A DNA stretch of 64,000 nucleotides, from the NCBI RefSeq assembly GCF_000314735.2, contig NZ_KB375270.1, positions 1,860,001-1,924,000 on the forward strand, read 5' to 3'. A program made the position numbers and the translations under genes. This document shows positions 59,915-64,000 of the stretch, piece by piece; position 1 is the stretch's first letter; each line of letters opens with the position of its first letter. This DNA is from Afipia felis ATCC 53690 (lineage in GTDB: Bacteria; Pseudomonadota; Alphaproteobacteria; Rhizobiales; Xanthobacteraceae). The notes beneath the pieces are model-generated. The model was not told the DNA's origin, searched no databases, and worked only from the letters and a program-made list of their open reading frames with translations.

Positions 59915-60018
59915 TGCGCATCATCATCGCATTCCTGTTCTTCGCATCCGCTGTCCTTGAAATTCCAGCACTCGCCATTGTCGCCATGTGGACTGGATTC
60001 ATCGGAGGTGTGCTGTGA
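59914..60018 (+). CDS. 34-residue membrane peptide
   Basis: MRIIIAFLFFASAVLEIPAL continues as a second hydrophobic run ending in TGFIGGVL. TGATG at its start and GTGA at its end overlap both neighbours. Confidence 0.5.
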   Translation: MRIIIAFLFFASAVLEIPALAIVAMWTGFIGGVL

Positions 60019-60185
60019 CTCCACAAATGCATGCAGATCATTTGCTTCGTGTTTGGCAGCAACGCCGCCTTCTACCGCCCGCGATGCGCCTCATGGATAG
60101 CCCGCCTCTCGCCCCGGACGAATACGAAGATGTTTTGGGTGCCGTGGCCGACGCCATGACTGCTGAGGTGCGCCATGCCGAATAG
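60015..60185 (+). CDS. Small phage protein from a GTG start
   Basis: 56 residues: MTPQMHADHLLRVWQQRRLL then PDEYEDVLGAVADAMTAEVR. GTGA overlap with the preceding gene. Confidence 0.5.
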   Translation: MTPQMHADHLLRVWQQRRLLPPAMRLMDSPPLAPDEYEDVLGAVADAMTAEVRHAE

Positions 60186-60276
60186 CGGTGCCGTCTGTCT
60201 ACCCGGTGCGCGCGGATGGATTGTCGTCGCGATTGTCGCGGCGGTGTGGATTGCAGCGGGGGTTTGTCATGGTTGA
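60175..60276 (+). CDS. 33-residue membrane peptide
   Basis: MPNSGAVCLPGARGWIVVAI followed by VAAVWIAAGVCHG: one membrane helix. It overlaps both neighbours in other frames by 8-11 nt. Confidence 0.4.
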   Translation: MPNSGAVCLPGARGWIVVAIVAAVWIAAGVCHG

Positions 60277-60637
60277 GAAGCGTGAAGAACTGGTGGCGCT
60301 GGCGGATCGGCTTCACGCAGCGTCATGCGCAATACTTCGCGGTGAGGATGCTGTCGAACACGTCCCCGCTATCTGCGATGCAGAACGCGAACTCCGTTCC
60401 CGCACCCCGTCTGCGCCGGATGTGGCGATGAGGGAGGCGTTGGAGCCATGCAGGGTAGAACATAAGGCATTCGACAAGTGGGCCGAAGCCAATCGCTACG
60501 ATATGCATCAGCATTCGCTGCACTATCTTTTCGTGGACCCGGAAACCTACGCTGCGCGACAAGGCTGGAAAGCTGCGCTCGAATACGTCTCGTCCGCCCT
60601 TTCCGCATCGGAAGCCAAGGCGGGGGGACCGTCATGA
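60269..60637 (+). CDS. Small helical phage protein
   Basis: 122 residues. MVEKREELVALADRLHAASC and FDKWAEANRYDMHQHSLHYL, then AARQGWKAALEYVSSALS, a motif common in small phage proteins. The function is unknown. Confidence 0.55.
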   Translation: MVEKREELVALADRLHAASCAILRGEDAVEHVPAICDAERELRSRTPSAPDVAMREALEPCRVEHKAFDKWAEANRYDMHQHSLHYLFVDPETYAARQGWKAALEYVSSALSASEAKAGGPS

Positions 60638-61089
60638 GCATTTCCGCCAACGTCATCATCCTTACCCGTGAAGAATTTCGAGCGCAGCTTGACGAGTCCT
60701 TTCAGAAGGGTGTCCGTCGCGGTCGTTTCGAGGAGCAATCTGACCAATCCCAAGCGAAAGCAACCAAAGGCAAAGCCGGTATGGCTGGTGTCACAGACAC
60801 CGTAAGACGATCTACCGCCGGAACAGGGTTGCGAGTAGGCGAGGCTGGCGTGGTCCAGCCTGCAACGTCTGAGATAATGGACGTGACAGCCGGAGAGACG
60901 GCACCCACCCCCGCAGTTGACCGCGAGGCCGTGGCGCGGCTCGTCGGGATGGTTCGCGCGCTGTTGAAATACACGAACCCGACCAATGTTGCCGAAGATC
61001 ACTCGCAACAGTGGCAAGCGGTCGATCACGAGTGTGACCGCATCCTTCCCATCCTCGCGCCGCCAGCGCCCGCACAGGAGGGTGAATGA
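60634..61089 (+). CDS. Phage protein of unknown function
   Basis: 151 residues. The N-terminal helix (ILTREEFRAQLDESFQKGVR) and a disordered middle precede a conserved end (VARLVGMVRALLKYTNPT). Coupled by ATGA at both ends. Confidence 0.55.
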   Translation: MSISANVIILTREEFRAQLDESFQKGVRRGRFEEQSDQSQAKATKGKAGMAGVTDTVRRSTAGTGLRVGEAGVVQPATSEIMDVTAGETAPTPAVDREAVARLVGMVRALLKYTNPTNVAEDHSQQWQAVDHECDRILPILAPPAPAQEGE

Positions 61090-61322
61090 TGGCGCGAAAA
61101 TTATTTTCGAGAAGTCTACTGCCAACCGTTAAAGGGTTTCTTGCTCTTGAATGGACGCACGGCGCTCAAGTTACCCGCGTTTTATCGATGTCAAGTTTTT
61201 CAAAATCGAAAAATAATGACTGCGGCACAGGCACAACTTTAATAGCAACGCAGCCGAACTGCAAAATCGCAAAAGTCGATTTGCTAGACTCTCCTCACGC
61301 GCAGGAGATGCGCGGCATTTAG
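61086..61322 (+). CDS. Doubtful small open frame
   Basis: 78 residues without domain features; the only support is the ATGATG overlap with the previous stop. Part of the stretch (about 61190-61320) may instead be regulatory: AAATCG and CGATTT form an inverted repeat at about 61263-61281. Confidence 0.3.
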   Translation: MMARKLFSRSLLPTVKGFLALEWTHGAQVTRVLSMSSFSKSKNNDCGTGTTLIATQPNCKIAKVDLLDSPHAQEMRGI

Positions 61323-61338
61323 AAACATGGAGATAGCA

Positions 61339-61629
61339 ATGAAGCGAGCACCTAAAATCGGCCAGCGAGTTCGGTACCACTCAGAATATCTGATGAAGTA
61401 CGAGAAGGCACCGCGCGTCTGCACAGGCACCATCGTTCGATTGTACCCGCATCATGACGATGTCTTTGATGACGATGGTGAGTTTGTTCGGCGCGGGCCG
61501 CTGATGCCAGAAGAACAGTGGAGCGCGACCGTTCAAGTCGATAAACCTCTCCCAAAATGGTGGCCCTACGGCGACAACGACCTATTTGCCCCAGACGTTG
61601 CCGAACTCGAACCGGAGCCCAAGCCATGA
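61339..61629 (+). CDS. Small phage protein, beta-rich
   Basis: 96 residues with GGAGATAG before the ATG. APKIGQRVRYHSEYLMKYEK and GTIVRLYPHHDDVFDDDGEF suggest an SH3-like barrel, then a Pro-rich end. The function is unknown. Confidence 0.55.
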   Translation: MKRAPKIGQRVRYHSEYLMKYEKAPRVCTGTIVRLYPHHDDVFDDDGEFVRRGPLMPEEQWSATVQVDKPLPKWWPYGDNDLFAPDVAELEPEPKP

Positions 61630-62351
61630 CAGACCGTGACGCGGGATACCGCGAGGGGATCGAAGCGGCGGCGAAGGTGGCCGAAAATATGGTTGGCGAT
61701 GATGGCGTTCGCGGAAGCAAAGTCAGAAACGCCACTGCTGAAACGATAGCTTTCAACATCCGCGCTCTCCCGCTGCCATCGACACCAGACGATGCTGAGG
61801 TGGGGGCGGTTGAGCCGTGCTGTCCATTTTGCGGACGCGATCCGTTCCATCGCGTCGATAACGGCGTGGGCATGGAAGCGGTTGCGGTTACCTGCTGTGA
61901 GCTTGGCGATCAGTTTTATCGAGGCCTGCGGCCGGAGCCAGAAACCGTCACCATGGAATGGGACGAGTTTGTCGAAATCGGACAACGGCTGGCCGGCATC
62001 AGCCCCTCTCCCGCAAGCGACGGCGCGATACGGGAGGCGTTTATTGCTGGCGCAACCGCAGTTCATAACGAGTGGCTTGCTGCAACCGAGCGTGATGAAG
62101 GACCGCCGCGTGGCGATCCGGATTTCAGTGAAGCCGCTTCGGACTATGCCGCCCTCTCCGCTCATGCCGGGGACGCGGCGAAGGAATCTGGCGGAGGTGC
62201 GGAAAGCTCCCGCACGGTGTGCCCATTAACGGACCCGGCGAAATATACGGGTGGGACCGACGCGAGCCGTTTGCAAGCGTCTGCCGGAGTAGCGCCCGGC
62301 CCGCCAGACACACATGCGGAGACAATTTCCAACCAGGAGAATTTCAAATGA
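61626..62351 (+). CDS. Phage protein with Lar-like CPFCG zinc motif
   Basis: 241 residues. N-terminal helix (DAGYREGIEAAAKVAENMVG), then EPCCPFCGRDPFHRVDNG and VAVTCCELGDQF, like the zinc ribbon of Lar restriction-alleviation proteins, then a helical part (AFIAGATAVHNEWL). Only one ribbon half is clear, so anti-restriction activity is only possible. Confidence 0.55.
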   Translation: MTDRDAGYREGIEAAAKVAENMVGDDGVRGSKVRNATAETIAFNIRALPLPSTPDDAEVGAVEPCCPFCGRDPFHRVDNGVGMEAVAVTCCELGDQFYRGLRPEPETVTMEWDEFVEIGQRLAGISPSPASDGAIREAFIAGATAVHNEWLAATERDEGPPRGDPDFSEAASDYAALSAHAGDAAKESGGGAESSRTVCPLTDPAKYTGGTDASRLQASAGVAPGPPDTHAETISNQENFK

Positions 62352-62542
62352 AGCTCGTTGCCACGGTACATGAGGTGAAGAAATCAGGCGAGCGTCTTTG
62401 CGTGAGCATGAAGGCGAAGCAACTGCAATTTGAGTCCTTGTATTCGACGGTTTTGCACGAGATCGAAATTCCAGACACAGAAACGGCGCGTAGAACCTAC
62501 TACATTGGCCGGAGGGTCTCGTTAGAGGTCAAACCAGCATGA
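62348..62542 (+). CDS. Small phage protein
   Basis: 64 residues: MKLVATVHEVKKSGERLCVS and ETARRTYYIGRRVSLEV, likely an OB- or SH3-like small barrel. ATGA overlaps at both ends. Confidence 0.5.
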   Translation: MKLVATVHEVKKSGERLCVSMKAKQLQFESLYSTVLHEIEIPDTETARRTYYIGRRVSLEVKPA

Positions 62543-62850
62543 CCCTATCATCACGAGCAATCGAGGCGGGTGCGCGGGCGATTGTAGCCGCTGAGTACGA
62601 CGAAGAATTTTACCCATTCGAAACGTCGTCGAAGGCCGAACAGCAGCTTGCGCTTAAACAAGCAGAAGCCTTCCTCGCCGCCCTTGCTGCGGAAGGCATG
62701 GTTCTGGTGCCGAAGGATCCGACATCTGCGATGCTCAAAGCAGGTGCGCGCTCCTATTACGATGAAAACTCATGGCAGCCGTCTCGCATCTACCGCGCCA
62801 TGCTCTCCGCCCATCAAGAAGATGAAAAGAGCGAGGGGAAGGATGGCTGA
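62539..62850 (+). CDS. Small helical phage protein
   Basis: 103 residues. SRAIEAGARAIVAAEYDEEF and AEAFLAALAAEGMVLVPKDP, then PTSAMLKAGARSYY, a pattern repeated in many small phage proteins. The function is unknown. Confidence 0.55.
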   Translation: MTLSSRAIEAGARAIVAAEYDEEFYPFETSSKAEQQLALKQAEAFLAALAAEGMVLVPKDPTSAMLKAGARSYYDENSWQPSRIYRAMLSAHQEDEKSEGKDG

Positions 62851-63040
62851 GCGTGATTTTCTATTTGAATATCGGTTCGACGGCGACATTTACGGCATGT
62901 CCGTTCGTGCCAAAGACATGGAGCATGCGCGCCGTAAGGTTAGCGCGATGAGTTTCGCCATCTGTAAGGGTGAGATAGCCGCAACCATACCGCTTTCGCC
63001 AAAGTCCATCATGCGACGCATACTGGGACGAAAGCCATGA
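62843..63040 (+). CDS. Small phage protein
   Basis: 65 residues. DFLFEYRFDGDIYGMSVRAK and EHARRKVSAMSFAICKG. GAGGGGAAGG precedes the ATG. The function is unknown. Confidence 0.5.
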   Translation: MAERDFLFEYRFDGDIYGMSVRAKDMEHARRKVSAMSFAICKGEIAATIPLSPKSIMRRILGRKP

Positions 63041-63447
63041 CCGACGCGCACCAGGACGTGGCGAGGTTGGTTGCGAGATTGCGCTTTGACGCCGACCGAT
63101 GCGGGATTCAATTCTCGAAAGGTGTTGCAACCAACATTACGGAAGCCGCCGACCGTCTCGAATCCCTTTCGCAAGCACTGAGAGAGGCGGAGGCGGAACG
63201 GGGTGAATGGAAACAGGCCGCTCAAGTTGAAGCTGGCTTGCGTCGCGAGTTTCTAGCCCGAGCAGAAGCCGCCGAATCCCGCCTTGCAGAGGCGATGAAT
63301 AGAATCCAGCAGATCGATAAGATTTGTCGGACGCCAACACCGGCTGCGCTGAATGCTGGCCGCCACTTCCAGCGAGACTTTGACGCAATACGCGATCTTT
63401 GCGCCCGCGCCTTCATTGCAGGAAACGGAGGGAAGGATGGGATTTAA
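63037..63447 (+). CDS. Coiled-coil phage protein
   Basis: 136 residues. ITEAADRLESLSQALREAEA begins a coiled coil that runs to about residue 95. Often found in this position of phage early operons. The function is unknown. Confidence 0.55.
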   Translation: MTDAHQDVARLVARLRFDADRCGIQFSKGVATNITEAADRLESLSQALREAEAERGEWKQAAQVEAGLRREFLARAEAAESRLAEAMNRIQQIDKICRTPTPAALNAGRHFQRDFDAIRDLCARAFIAGNGGKDGI

Positions 63448-63781
63448 CACCGTCGCCGTTCTTTATAACGACTTCAATTTTGCCAAAGAGCATGACATTG
63501 GAGAGCGAATTGCTCGGGCAATGCGCGGATGGCACGAACGTGATCATGACGCGCTCGCCACGTGGTTCGGCGCTGGAATGGTCGTTTCGCAAGCTCACGC
63601 TGATTACGATCAGATTGTAGTCGTCGGTCAGAACCGTGGCCGTCGCATAACAGATGCCAACGACCTTGATACCGTTGCCCTAGAACAGATGGCAGATTGC
63701 CTGAAGCGCCACGGATGGACCGCAAAGCCCCCATCTAGGCGAAAGAAAGCCGCCGCCAACCCCAAGGACACCGGGCAATGA
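63437..63781 (+). CDS. Phage protein of unknown function
   Basis: 114 residues with GGAGGGAAGG before the ATG. FNTVAVLYNDFNFAKEHDIG, then DALATWFGAGMVVSQAHADY and DQIVVVGQNRGRRI. Conserved-looking, with a basic tail. The function is unknown. Confidence 0.55.
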   Translation: MGFNTVAVLYNDFNFAKEHDIGERIARAMRGWHERDHDALATWFGAGMVVSQAHADYDQIVVVGQNRGRRITDANDLDTVALEQMADCLKRHGWTAKPPSRRKKAAANPKDTGQ

Positions 63782-64000
63782 GGGTGGTGGCGAATGATAA
63801 TGAACCGCCTGCTCTTGGCAACGTCTATACGTTGAATGAGGCGGCGGCCAAACTTCGTATGAGCCGCCGAGCGCTCCAGGATACGATTAAGCGCCTCCCA
63901 TTTTACGCCAAGAATGGTAAGGTTTACCTCTTTTCCGATAGTGACATTTTGGCGATTTGGAACGGTATGCGATGTCAGAGTACTACCTCTACAGAAGGGG
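63778..64000 (+). CDS. Excisionase-like helix-turn-helix protein (partial, cut by window end)
   Basis: At least 74 residues. YTLNEAAAKLRMSRRALQDT, IKRLPFYAKNGKVYLFSDSD and ILAIWNGMRC form a MerR/AlpA-type winged helix, as in excisionases. It overlaps the previous stop by 4 nt (ATGA). The usual partner, an integrase, would lie just past 64000. Confidence 0.65.
   Translation, partial: MRVVANDNEPPALGNVYTLNEAAAKLRMSRRALQDTIKRLPFYAKNGKVYLFSDSDILAIWNGMRCQSTTSTEG

Noticed and set aside
61086..61322. The 78-codon frame as a firm gene
   Set aside because: Composition and lack of features do not support it beyond the start overlap; kept only as a low-confidence entry.
1..64000. CRISPR arrays
   Set aside because: No set of regularly spaced near-identical repeats with unique spacers is visible; the repeats noted are operators, IS ends or isolated pairs.
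1..64000. rRNA genes
   Set aside because: No stretch resembles 16S, 23S or 5S rRNA.

Overview
The window looks like an alphaproteobacterial chromosome of the Bradyrhizobium/Afipia/Rhodopseudomonas group. This is inferred from a GC-rich flagellar and chemotaxis locus that carries ctrA and chpT, from GANTC (CcrM-type) sites upstream of ctrA, and from a DUF1134/EipA gene. No species is claimed.

Region 1 (1-12.65 kb) is accessory DNA of lower and uneven GC that abuts the 3' end of a tRNA-Ile2(CAU) gene through a tyrosine integrase (11501-12652). It holds a catabolic cassette: a class III CoA transferase, a GMC oxidoreductase, a MaoC-like hot-dog protein and an orphan ABC substrate-binding protein. 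The cassette's promoters share a TTGG-n4/5-CCAA operator. Next comes a scar where an MFS transporter and an AAA+ ATPase are both cut at their 5' ends. Then follow an ankyrin protein, a membrane/secreted protein pair with a divergent XRE regulator, a frameshifted LysR remnant, and a MobV-like relaxase with an altered catalytic motif behind nested inverted repeats. Together these suggest a decaying integrative element.

Region 2 (12.66-30.83 kb) is backbone: flhA, an ECF sigma/anti-sigma pair, fliJ-fliI, ctrA, cheR-cheB-cheY-cheW-cheA (cheA carries a receiver domain), chpT, cysQ, a YHS protein, eipA, a large membrane coiled-coil protein and tRNA-Val(CAC). CtrA-like boxes lie before flhA and fliI, and six GANTC sites lie before ctrA. 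The master regulator, its phosphotransferase and its likely targets are therefore side by side.

Region 3 (about 30.83 kb to past the end) is a defective siphophage-like prophage. Its switch lies at 58.2-59.3 kb: an S24-type repressor and five operators of consensus TGCGATnnTCGCA. Two of these fill the 17-bp spacers of divergent early promoters. Rightward genes start with a ProQ/FinO RNA chaperone and end in an excisionase-like gene cut by the window end, so the integrase probably lies beyond 64 kb. Leftward genes form a long run of small start/stop-overlapping genes with a Sak4-like ATPase, a DUF669 SSB-like protein, two HNH endonucleases and a phage-borne DNA polymerase III beta clamp. They are followed by tail-tip, tailspike-like and lysis genes. 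An IS21-family element (44690-47167) joins the first codons of a RecB-like exonuclease to the last third of a tail-tip (gpJ-like) gene without a target duplication. No terminase, portal, capsid or tape-measure gene is present in the window, so an IS-associated deletion appears to have removed the morphogenesis module.
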